Below are positions 1 to 11,200 of a stretch of 64,000 bases of DNA, piece after piece (within the stretch, counting starts at the first letter, position 1; every line of letters begins with the position of its first letter). The notes below the pieces were generated by a model. The model was given only the letters and a program-made list of their open reading frames with translations. It made no database searches and was not told the origin of the DNA. Origin of the DNA: Planococcus citri. Its lineage: Eukaryota > Arthropoda > Insecta > Hemiptera > Pseudococcidae. A program made the position numbers and the translations under genes. The stretch covers positions 43,390,580-43,454,579 of the forward strand of contig NC_088678.1 of the NCBI RefSeq assembly GCF_950023065.1, in the 5' to 3' direction.

Positions 1-173
1 CGTATTTTCTGAAAATTTGATGCAAGTATCCATCAAGTTTCACAATTCAGACCTTCATTTTGAAAAGATGCTGCTGAAGCGAAATGTTCTCGAAATCTTA
101 CCATTGGTTGGATGGTCACAATCTCACACAGAATTATTTTTTCGGATATAAATGTACTTGAAAAATTTTGATA

Positions 174-179
174 TTTATT
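174..179 (-). terminator. candidate distal poly(A) signal
   Basis: A canonical AATAAA in mRNA sense about 2.0 kb after the stop, beyond both miR-8 seed matches. Chance occurrence cannot be excluded. Confidence 0.25.
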
Positions 180-589
180 GTTTGACATATGTATTTGAAA
201 AAATATGCTATTTACATACAAGTATTGAACATGTCTTACTTCTTTAATTAATGATAATACAGCTGGAAATATTTTAGTATAGTAAAATGGCATATCTGAA
301 TGTATACTTACAAATCAAATCAATTCAATTCAAAAAAAAAAAAAAAAAAAAAAAATAGTAATAAATTAAAAAAAAATAATACATATCGTAATCACGACGA
401 GGTATTCATTAAAAATCATTTCCAACCTACAAAAAATTTATACAATAAGCTTAACAATGCTCGAAGTAATTCAATTCATCATAAAATATATATTTTCGTC
501 GCGAAGTACAACTTAAAGTCTATAAACTATTCATTTTCAAGCATCAAAAAACAAATATAGATAGTAATCCAAAAATTTCGTAATACGTA

Positions 590-596
590 AATACTG
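590..596 (-). promoter_or_regulatory. candidate miR-8/miR-200 target site, distal
   Basis: The mRNA-sense CAGTATT is a 7-base match to the miR-8 seed, about 1.58 kb after the stop codon. It counts only if the 3' UTR reaches this far. Confidence 0.35.
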
Positions 597-1630
597 CTGT
601 ATGCGAAAATATACACTTCTTTTCCATTAAAAAAAAAATATACACATGTACAAAGATTATAAGGTAGGTAATTCCGTCCAATTATTGTCATCAAATATTT
701 CGGGGAAGAATATAATAATAAAAAAATTAACATTCGGAAAAAATCTTATAAATACACAAATAAATTTAACATAGATGAAAATTTAAATTTTAACTGACTA
801 GAGCTGTTGGTGAAGTTTTAATTCTTCTAAAAGCAGAACAATGTGTGACCTTTTTTTCCCTTTGCTCTCTCATACAAAATAAATACTTATAAAATTTAAC
901 AATTTAGAAGAGATTTACGTTTAACGTAAAAAGGTATCACATTAGGACTATTTCAAAAACCGGAGCTTGTTAATGGAAGACGTTCAAAAAAATTGTTCCA
1001 TTTCGGTATGTATATTGTATACATATACAAAATCACAAACGATATATTCTATTGACTATATAAATGTAGAGATTAATTAATCAAATACGGATTTTTTTTG
1101 TGTTTTTTACCTATTTTTTTTTTGTTTTTACATATATTTACATCAATTTTTTTTTTTAGCATCAATGCGTTCTTAAATAAAAATATAAGCTCACTCGATT
1201 ACATTTTGTTTTTTAAGTATAAAAAAAAATATATAATATAGTACAAATGGTGTAACATATTCAGCGGATTTCAATTTCGTTGAAAACTGGATACAGATTT
1301 TTATCTATCACAGTATGTAAGGCTGTTGCGTCAAAAAGGAACACACATTAACCAAAAACACATAAATACGTACCTATTTTGATTTTTTTTGGTAACAATC
1401 GCCGGAATAGATACACGTTCTAGACGTATTTTATACAAAATTTAGTATTTGTAACTATTGCGAAACATGCCCTATAAAAATAAGTAAATTTAAAACAACG
1501 TTAAGTAAAAAAAAAAAAAAAAATCAGGACGTAGGTAATAAATATTACTACTTACAATAATATTCTGTAACAGGTACGAGGTCAATAATTCAAAAACAAT
1601 AATAATAGTGAATTTTAATTTAATACATAA

Positions 1631-1639
1631 AATACTGTC
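1631..1639 (-). promoter_or_regulatory. candidate miR-8/miR-200 target site, proximal
   Basis: The mRNA-sense sequence reads GACAGTATT, complementary to positions 2-10 of miR-8/miR-200b-type RNA (seed AAUACUG followed by UC). It lies about 540 nt after the stop codon. Repression of zfh1 by miR-8 and of ZEB1/2 by miR-200 is established; the site itself is a prediction. Confidence 0.55.
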
Positions 1640-1835
1640 GCGAATTTCAATATTAAAAAGTTATACTCGATCAAAAACAATGATAATTTTTTAAGTAAAT
1701 CGATTTTTGAATTTCCTTCTCACTAATTACAAAATTGGAGATTTTTTTTTGTTCCAGAATTTATACGCAGATTTCATAAATAATAATTAGATAAATAATA
1801 CATAAATAATTATAAAATATCACAATGTAATCAAA

Positions 1836-1841
1836 TTTAAT
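1836..1841 (-). terminator. candidate proximal poly(A) signal
   Basis: ATTAAA in mRNA sense about 340 nt after the stop and before both miR-8 matches. Use of it would give a short 3' UTR that escapes miR-8. The hexamer is common in A+T-rich DNA, so the call is weak. Confidence 0.25.
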
Positions 1842-2177
1842 CGATTTTAAAAATAATTTTCAACTCTATAACCTTTAAAAACCTATTGCACTCGCACATT
1901 TTGAAAAAAATGCAATAAAAAAATATTTGGTAAGCTTAAGAAAACTAGAAAAAAAAGAGAGAAAGAGATAGTAAGCAAATGGCACGAGTAAAATATAGGT
2001 AATGAGAAAAAGAAGGAAAATGATAAAGTTCCGTTAAACATTAAACAATAAAAATTAGACGAGAAAAAAAAAGAGAATTGATACGAGTAATAAAGCTTAA
2101 TTAGAGAAGTAAAAATAAGACACATTAATGGAATGAGATGAATCATCGCTGAAATAAGGGCGAATTTGACTTTTAGC

Positions 2178-2371
2178 CTATTCTCTGTAAGGCTTACAGT
2201 AGGAAAATCTGTGATTCATGTGTTGGCTGTAGGATCCCGAATGTGAAAATCTTTTTAGACATTTTGTACATTGAAATGGCTTCTCACCGCTGTGCAAACG
2301 TTTATGCTCGACTAAGTGATGTTTGTGCTTAAAAGCTTTCGTACAGATATCACATTTGTGCGGCCGTTGAC
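2178..2371 (-). CDS. zfh1: zfh1 terminal coding exon 7 (zinc fingers 8-9, stop)
   Basis: The acceptor TTATCACTTACAG precedes 2371; the exon supplies the last two bases of a Gly codon and runs to TAG at 2180-2178. It encodes residues 829-892. Finger 8 has C835, C838, H851 and H855 within CTKAFKHKHHLVEH; finger 9 has C863, C866, H879 and then H882 or C887 within RFSHSGSYSQHMNH. The C-terminal cluster mirrors fingers 4-5, as in all ZEB/Zfh1 proteins, which bind two spaced half-sites. The protein ends five residues after C887, so there is almost no C-terminal tail; vertebrate ZEBs have a long acidic tail here. Confidence 0.95.
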
Positions 2372-5223
2372 CTGTAAGTGATAAAAAAATTTACATGTTA
2401 GTTTTTTCAGCGTTGAAAAGCAGGTTTTTTTTCGTTTTAATGCGATAGTTTCAAAAGTTATATTTTAAGCCAAAAATACTAAAAAAAAAATAATGTTAAT
2501 TTTGTAAAAAAATTTCAATATCCGAATTTCGGATTTATCTTCACCTGAATGCTCATAATTATGTCTTGCTAAAGAGCTTTGTTTTGTAAAAGTTTTGTCA
2601 CAAAATTCACACGAGAACTGACCCTCTATTTCTGAATCGACCGCGTTACAATTTAGCTTAGCTTTCTTCGTAGGCGTGACGATTGTTTGGCCGTCGATCG
2701 AGTCTTCGCCAAATTTCATGTCGTGGCTTTCGTTGGAATTCAGGAAATCCTGAAATAAAGAAAAATATACACGGTTAAGAAACTTCAATTGTAATATTGT
2801 ACGTAGAACTGGCGGTAAAGTTCAGGATATTTACCTGTTTCCACGAATCAGACGAATTCGGACTACAACTACCATTGTAGTTAGGACTACTGGATGTAAC
2901 CGGTGATTGAGACGAATTAACATAAATAATACGATCCATTGAAAAATAACCTGCCGGAGTACCATTAGGCGTAAGATTTCTCTGCGGTAACCCTCTAGAC
3001 AGTTTATTATCGATCAACGGAGGTGTCTGATTGCGTTCGCCATATTGCACATTATTCTGATGTACGGACGGTGACTTTCGGGATAAGTTTACGGCGCCGC
3101 ATTCGTCCGAATCGTATCGATACGGCGATGTCATTGGACTAGAGTTGAATGATTTTTTCGTAGATAAATCTAAAGGCTGATCGGTTGAGATCTGCGGTGA
3201 CGAAGTAGGCGAAGAGTAGAACTCCGTGTTCGGATTCAGCGAAGTGAGAGCGAACGACGGATACGTTGACTTGTATTGAGAGTAGACTAATTTCCCTTCT
3301 CGGCGATCTCGAGCTCGGTTATTTTGAAACCAAACCTGGACAACTCGTACAGGGAAGCCGACCTTTTGGGAGATGTTTTCCAATTCTTCGCGTTTGGGTC
3401 GCGGATTAAGGGCGTAGTATTGTTTTAGGATGATGAGATGTTCTTCGGAGATTTGCGAACGTACGCGTACTTTACGACTGTCCATTGTTTCAGAGTCCTG
3501 CGAAAAGAATTCGATATTAGAACAAAATTTCAGAGTGAAATTAGTACACAGAAAGATCATGAGCCAGGTAGGTAGAGTTATGGGTGCATTAAAATAATGT
3601 ATATAGTATGGAAGATGGTGATTTTTGTCACATTTCTGATTAATTTCACATTCGCGACAGTGCCTAAAGTCTATTAGATAGGCAACTTAACCTGCCAGCA
3701 GTGATGCTCGGACCGTCACGAATCAGAAACAAAAGAAGTACCCATCCTCAAAAAATTTCGAACCGGACATCGGGGGATCGATAGAGGACTTCAAAATACA
3801 CCACTATCAAAAATTCCAGAGACTGAAATTTATTTTTCAATTCTCAGATTAATTTTTGAAAATTCAAACTAGAGGCAAAAAATAAAAATTCAAAATTATA
3901 CCAAATGACCTGGAAAGCTGAAATTTGATTTGTATCCTATTTTTGGACTCCCAGCTCGATTAGAGATGTTTTCAAGCCGTTCTGGAGCCTCCAGCAAATT
4001 TTCAGTTTTTATAGTTTTCGAAAAAATGCTTCAAATAGGGCGAAAATGAAATTCAGCCCCTATAAACTCGGATTAACCATCTTTGTGGCTCATTCGGTGG
4101 ATTTGGGTCCGTATTTTCAAAATATTTTTGAGCCAGTACCAAAATTTTCTCCAGGTATTTTTGAAAATTGAGGGGAAAAATGAAAATCCAACGGAGGCCC
4201 CAAAACGGTTTGAAATCATACCCAATCGACTTGAAAGGTCGGAATTAGGATACAAATCAAATATCAGCCTTTTGAGTCAATTTGTTGAAATTTCCAATTC
4301 TTTCTTTTTCTTGGTACAAATTAAAAATCGAAAAATAAATTTAGTACCAAAAATTTTGAATAGTGTGTATTTTGGGTTCTCTGTCTTTTTTCCCCGTCTT
4401 ATCGAGCTTGTATAATATCTCCTTCAACTTTTACCCCAGAAAAGTAACTTAGGTGACCAAAAAAATTCGAAAAGTAGTTAGGTAACCAAAAAGTAGACGA
4501 AAACTAATCAAAAAAGTTACAAAATTTGCAAAAAACATTTGCAGCAGAACTTTTTAGTAATTTTTTGGAAAAAACTGATAAGTTTGGGCAATTTTTGTCA
4601 AAAAAATAAAACTCAGACAACTTCTGGAAAAAGTGAGACTTTGATTTTTGGCAGAAAGGGAAACGTTGAGGAGACTTTTTGGCTATTTTTAGCAGAAAGT
4701 TGAAGTGTTTTAAGAATTGTTAAGTTTTGAAAAAGAAGAGAGACTCAGGCAACTTCTCGAAAAAAAAATGTAATTTTTTGATTTTTTCGCAGAATAGGGG
4801 ACGTTAACGATTTTAGCAGAAGACAGAGAGATTTTTAGCAATTTTTGGCAAAAGTGAGATTTATCGGGAATTTTTGGTAAAAACTAAAAAGTGAAGACTT
4901 TTGGAAATTTTTGGCCAAAAGGAAGACTGGTAATTTTAGCAAAAAAACAACGATTGTTAAAAAAAGTGAGAATTTCCGGAAAGTAAAAAAAAAGAAAAAC
5001 TGGCAATTTCAGCATAAGGCAAAGTCTATTGAGAATTTTTGAGGAAGAAGTGAAATTTCTTGTTTTTTTTTGCCAAAAAGTGAAAATTTTGAGCAATTTT
5101 TGGATTTTTGGCCATAGACTTTTCGGCAATCTTTGACAAAAGAAAAAAGCTTTTGCTATTTTTGTTCGAAAGCATGGCTTTTATAACTTTAACAAAAAAT
5201 AGAGCTTTGTAGACATTTTTTTC

Positions 5224-5258
<35 letters not shown>

Positions 5259-8200
5259 GCGAAACTTCTTAGCTATTTTTAGTAAAAACGTGAGACTTAT
5301 TGGAAATTTTTGGAGGAAAAATGATAAATGAAAATTTTAGCACAAAGCAAATATTTTTAGGAATTTTTGGCAAAAAAGTAAAACTTTTTTTCGCAATTTA
5401 TGAGAAAAATGTGAGACTTTTTGAAATTCAATGCGAAAAGGTGACAATTTTAAACAATTTTTGACTTGAAATGAGACTGTTTTTGAAAAATAAAAAAGTT
5501 TACTTATCTATCTGTACTATTGCAAATCATTCACTTGTTGTTATTAGGTATTATCAACATTTTTTTTTCTTCGAGGAGTAAGACCAAGATTTAAAAAAAT
5601 TGAATGTTTGAAATTTAAGAAAACATATGCGACGTACTACATGTACCTTTTTCTAAAAATAAAAAATTCAACTATTTTTGCATAGGTACCTTTGGTATCT
5701 TTATTAAAACCAAGCAGAAGAGATATGATTTTTTCAAAATTAAATATGGAAAACAATTTTTTTTGAAATAGTTACCTACTTCCATCAGTTTTGAAGATAC
5801 CGAAAATAAAATGTGCAGAGGACCTTTCTCATAGGAGTGAATTTTCTAAAAAAAGGTTTATTGTACATTATCACCAATATCTTCAAAACTATTAAAGGAG
5901 ATATGCAAGCTTGAAAAGAAGAAGAAAAAAGTATCTTTTTCCCCTTTTGAGTTCTTCAAATAGCGCCTACTCGATTGAAAAAAGATAAATAAAATATAAT
6001 TTTTTTGTTAGAAATTAATTTTTTTTACAAGTCGGTACCATATGTATTTTTTTATTCGTCTTAATATTTTAACCTAGGTATACAACGTCAACTCGAAAAA
6101 TTGCCTCCCATACAGTGGAACCTGTCACGACTGGTAAGTTGAGAAACCCAAGTGTCAGAATTTGTCTCCTTCAATCGAAATCTTCACAACCAACGCTTCA
6201 TCTAAACTTGGCGTTTTTTGGACCCCGAATCGAACACACACCTGCATCTGGTACATCCCCCAACTGTATACGGTACACGTAAGAAGTTAGCAATACACAG
6301 AGCTGAAAAAAAGGGGTGTCGATTTGGAAAAATAAAGGGGAATGAAAAACTAAAAAAGAACAGAGGTAGAAACATGACCTATCGTTGTGATCGTTCATTT
6401 TCCATATCCCCGAAGGATTCAACCCCTTTGAAAATGTGCAAAATAGAGAGATTTAATTTTACTGCGCTATTAGAATAATTAAATTCGTTCACTCGCCCGC
6501 CCTCCAAACTGGTCGCTAGCCCTCTACACACTCTACATCTAGGTAGATCCTATTTTAAAAAATAAAAATACTACTAGGGTCGGCTCTTATACAAAGATAG
6601 GGTCGTTGTGGTTGTGAACTTAGAACTTACCTCGTCTTCGGTCATCATGTACTCTTTTCCACAGCCTGGCGTATCTTCTTCACTGTCGCTGTTACAATTC
6701 GACGTACCGTTGGTTTCTTCCCGGTGATTGGAAACGACATCTACTAATTTAGCAGCCAATCCTTCGGGTTTCTTTTCCTCTCTGTTGCAGCCGCAGTGTT
6801 TCTCATGCTGTTGTAGTTCGTCATACGAACCCAAACTTGCAGAACAGAATTTACAGCAGTGTTCGTTGGTCGTCGACTGTTCGTCGACTGCGGGCGATGG
6901 AACTTCGCTAGATATACTCGGGCAACCCGAACTGCACGACGCCGAGGATAATTTCGTCGGTATATTAGCGCTGCCGAAAAGGTGTTTGGTAACATTAACG
7001 TTGACGGTTTCTAGGATACGTTTGACTGCTTCTAAATCCGGACGTTTCTCATCCATAGACTGAGGCGATTTCATCGACACGTCTTCGTCTTCTTCTTCGG
7101 ACTTCGACTCTTTTTTGATTACGTCGCCGTTCTGCAAAACGCCATCTTCGCCTCGATCTTTACTCTCTTGGTAATTGACGTTCAACGGTGTCATCGAGAA
7201 TTGCTCCAGCAAATGGCTCAACGACGGCGGAAACGCGTAAGGCAAATTATGCTGATTCATCGTCAAACTGGAGGGCAAATAGAACGAATGCAGGTTGTTC
7301 GAGATGGCTGCAGAATTCGCGTAATTAGGGATCAGTATACCGTGACCTTCGTTGTACTTTGGTAATATCGGTGCGAATAAGATATTATTGTTGTTATTGT
7401 TGTTGTTGGCGGTGTTTTTATTATTATTATTAGTGTTGTTATTATTATTGTTGTTGATGTTGTTGGCTAAATTAGTAATTGATTTCTGTTTACTGGGACT
7501 AATACGATTGCTGGGCGGGTAATTGGTAGCGGTTTGTTGTTGAGGTCCGTTCGACACCTTCGTGTCGTTGTTTCTATTACGATTGCTGACTTTTAAATTC
7601 ATTATTAGGCATTTTTTCGATGTCATGTGACTCGAATACGATCCAGAATGCGAGAATCGTTTGCCGCAGTTGTTACATTCGAATGGTTTTTCACCGCTGT
7701 GGATACGAATGTGTTCCTGAAAGATGAAAAAAAAAAGTGAATTATTAGTCTCACGTCATTATTGTAGATTTTAAGAGTAGGTATTTCTAATTCCAATCAA
7801 CTTTTTCCATAATTTTCAACCAATAACTTTGAAAAATGATACCAAAAAAAGGAGGAGAGGGGGGGGGGTGGGTGAAAATATCATGGTTTTCACGAATGAA
7901 AGTAATCACCCGTATTATCATTTCTATAAAAATTTGGTAAAAATAGTCTCCCTTTTATTTTTCAATAAAAATGTAAATCACTAAATTTAAAAAAAAAAAA
8001 AAGTGAAAAATGATCCCTTATTGTAAATTTTTGAATACAAGTACGTATCATAATCCCAACTATACCTAAAGTTTATTCGAAGAAAAACTTGGACTTACTT
8101 TTAAATGATGTTTGAATTTGAAGGCTTTTTCACAATGTGGACATTTGAATTTACGTAAAACTGCGCTTTCGTCGTGACTAATCATGTGTCTTTGAAGTCT

Positions 8201-11200
8201 GTACACATTTGCGAAAGTTTTGTTGCATACTTTACACGACTGTAAACAAAAGAAAACACCAAAACGATTCACGTTAGTAATTTATTTACACAAAAGTACC
8301 AAAAGTACAGATTTGATTAAAATATTATTACGCTTATATAAAATAAAGTATTATACAGAGTGTCCCATTTTACAGGCCAGGTACAAGACAAACAGCTTTA
8401 ATTTCAAAATAAAGACGCTTAAAATTTTCAAAAACTAGTTCCCTCCAAAAAGTCAACATTTCAACTTTTGCAATTCATAACCCTTGAACAAAGGTTCATC
8501 GAATTCGAATTTCAAAAAATGTCAGATTGTCAGATATTCGATGGGACATCATGTATAGGTATAGAGGTACCTAATTTTTAGAGATAGACGTGTGTACAAT
8601 GTACAGAAACGGACCAGTAAATATCTCTTGCATCTTTTGTTTCATTTTCTCACACTACGTCACAACCACAAAGGTAAAAACTAATAAGCTTTACGATAAA
8701 ATTGCTTATCGTATTTATTTATTTTATACGAGCCATTACTTTTATTCTTAATGTAACGTAACAAAAACGAGGTAAATATCTACAGAAAATTAGCCAAGGT
8801 GCAGTCATTTTTCTTTGACTTTTGTACCTGACTATAAATAAAGGTCTGATAGTTGATGCCATGTTTACAATATGTAGAATAAATAAAAGTAGGTACTTTA
8901 GAGGTACGTATACTTTGGTTAATATGTCATATTTTTTTCACGATTGTTCGTATCTATGTGAGGTGATCATGCACCTAAATAATGTGTATTTATCTATAAG
9001 TCGACTCTTGTATCTTTTTAAGTTAGGTTATTCAAATATTGCAATATGTGTATTCGTAGTTTAAGAACAAATTATTGCGCAATTGATTAAAAAATAAAAC
9101 AGGTTTTGTTTGACTAATTGAGCTTAAATGCCAATAATTATGACGACGATAACGAAAATGGTACCAATTCGTAAGTAGATAGGTAGGTATTTAATTTTTT
9201 TAAAATGACACTTTTTTTCAAAAACAATCATTGGAGAAATCAATTCCAGAAATTGTTTTGATTATTACGAATGATTCAGGATTTCAGGTACGAAAACTTT
9301 TTACCCAACACAGCATTTTCTGAACACTACTCAGATTTCATAGGTACATATAAATTGATTGACATTTTTTTTTTTTGAAATGTGAGAATCTAATGAGTTT
9401 TTTAAAACACAACATTCGACTAAAATCACAAAAGGCCCTAGGCAGATAAGTATGGTCGAGCGGCCCCCGGGACCTTCAGAGATGAAACTTATGTGGTGTA
9501 TAGGTACCCCCAAGATAAGTATTTTCCCCAAGTTTTGGACCTCAACTCTGAGTGGTTCTTGAGTAATTCCTCAAAAATCGAAAATCGTTTTTAATTTTTT
9601 TCTCAGGATTGACTTGGCCAATTTTTTTCAAACTTGAACCAAAGTGTACGTATGCATAAGGGCTACTCCCAAAAAAATCAACAGCCCCCTCCCCCCACTT
9701 TTCCACCTCCAAAATTTAGATTCAATTTTTTGAGGCCCCCCTTACCCCCCAAGGCCTTTTGGCACACTTTTCGAAAAATGTTTTTTAGATGCAGTATTAA
9801 TCCTAGAACAACATATAACTTACCCAAAACTGTACCTCGGGTGCGCCATAGTCAAATTCGACCAAAACCAACACCCCCTCACCTGTAATAAGGTTAATAT
9901 GGTACCTACGCCACTGTTATTGAAGTAACTTCTGGAGTATGGCTTATAATGTTGTAATTTTTAAATGTAAATGATGTTTTTGAGAGTCGTTATTCACAAA
10001 TTCCCATTTAGGGGCAGCGAAGCACCCCCTCCCCCAAATTTGGGCGAAACTTTCAGAAAGAAACCTGGGGCATGTGACATATCAAATTATATGTTTTTGG
10101 TAACGCTGAACATGAATATGACGTCAGATTTCTGATTGGACCCCACCCACGGCCCCCAACGCCTCCCCAAATGAGGTAAAAATTCAATAAAAGGGGTTTT
10201 TTTGTGCGACACATGAAATAGTATGTTTTTGGCGACGCTGAAACCGAATATGAGGTCAGGTTTTTGATTGGACCCCATCCATGGCCCCCAAAAATTTTTT
10301 TGGACAATTACCCATGGGAGGAGGTTCTGGGAGCTATGGGTGACGTCAATTTGAAAAACTAAGGCTATATCCGTGTTCAGCGATATCGAAAACACACTAC
10401 CTATTTCATGTGTCACCAGAATAAAACCATTTTTTTTGGGATACTCCCCTTGGGAAGGTGCTGGGAGCCGTGGACGGAGTGCAATAAAAAACCTGACGTC
10501 ATATTCGGTTTCAGCGTCGCCAAAAACATACTATTTCATGTGTCGCACAAAAAAACCCCTTTTATTGAATTTTTACCTCATTTGGGGAGGCGTTGGGGGC
10601 CGTGGGTGGGGTCCAATCAGAAATCTGACGTCATATTCATGTTCAGCGTTACCAAAAACATATAATTTGATATGTCACATGCCCCAGGTTTCTTTCTGAA
10701 AGTTTCGCCCAAATTTGGGGGAGGGGGTGCTTCGCTGCCCCTAAATGGGAATTTGTGAATAACGACTCTCAAAAACATCATTTACATTTAAAAATTACAA
10801 CATTATAAGCCATACTCCAGAAGTTACTTCAATAACAGTGGCGTAGGTACCATATTAACCTTATTACAGGTGAGGGGGTGTTGGTTTTGGTCGAATTTGA
10901 CTATGGCGCACCCGAGGTACAGTTTTGGGTAAGTTATATGTTGTTCTAGGATTAATACTGCATCTAAAAAACATTTTTCGAAAAGTGTGCCAAAAGGCCT
11001 TGGGGGGTAAGGGGGGCCTCAAAAAATTGAATCTAAATTTTGGAGGTGGAAAAGTGGGGGGAGGGGGCTGTTGATTTTTTTGGGAGTAGCCCTTATGCAT
11101 ACGTACACTTTGGTTCAAGTTTGAAAAAAATTGGCCAAGTCAATCCTGAGAAAAAAATTAAAAACGATTTTCGATTTTTGAGGAATTACTCAAGAACCAC

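Larger units (their letters stand above)
590..2177 (-). promoter_or_regulatory. zfh1: putative zfh1 3' UTR
   Basis: The A+T-rich sequence downstream of the TAG at 2178 has no open frame of interest and carries poly(A)-signal-like hexamers and two miR-8 seed matches in the mRNA sense. The 3' end is not defined; the distal limit given here is the second seed match. Drosophila zfh1 and vertebrate ZEB1/2 have long regulated 3' UTRs, so a length above 1.5 kb is plausible. Confidence 0.5.
3498..6630 (-). other. zfh1 intron 4 (3.1 kb), mostly repeats
   Basis: It lies between the finger-6 exon and the homeodomain exon. The 5' end (about 6,060-6,630) is ordinary low-homopolymer sequence; the middle (about 3,880-5,500) is a copy of a dispersed repeat followed by a degenerate short-period repeat block, listed separately. 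No additional coding exon with matching phase was seen. Confidence 0.85.

Noticed and set aside
4884..5226. Lys/Phe-rich minus-strand open frames
   Set aside because: Products of the degenerate short-period repeat in intron 4.
6728..7063. 111-codon plus-strand frame
   Set aside because: It is antisense to zfh1 exon 4 and arises from its coding composition.
10053..11118. Pro-rich and Gly/Trp-rich open frames on both strands
   Set aside because: They are mirrored copies produced by the inverted repeat and have no domain similarity that I recognise.
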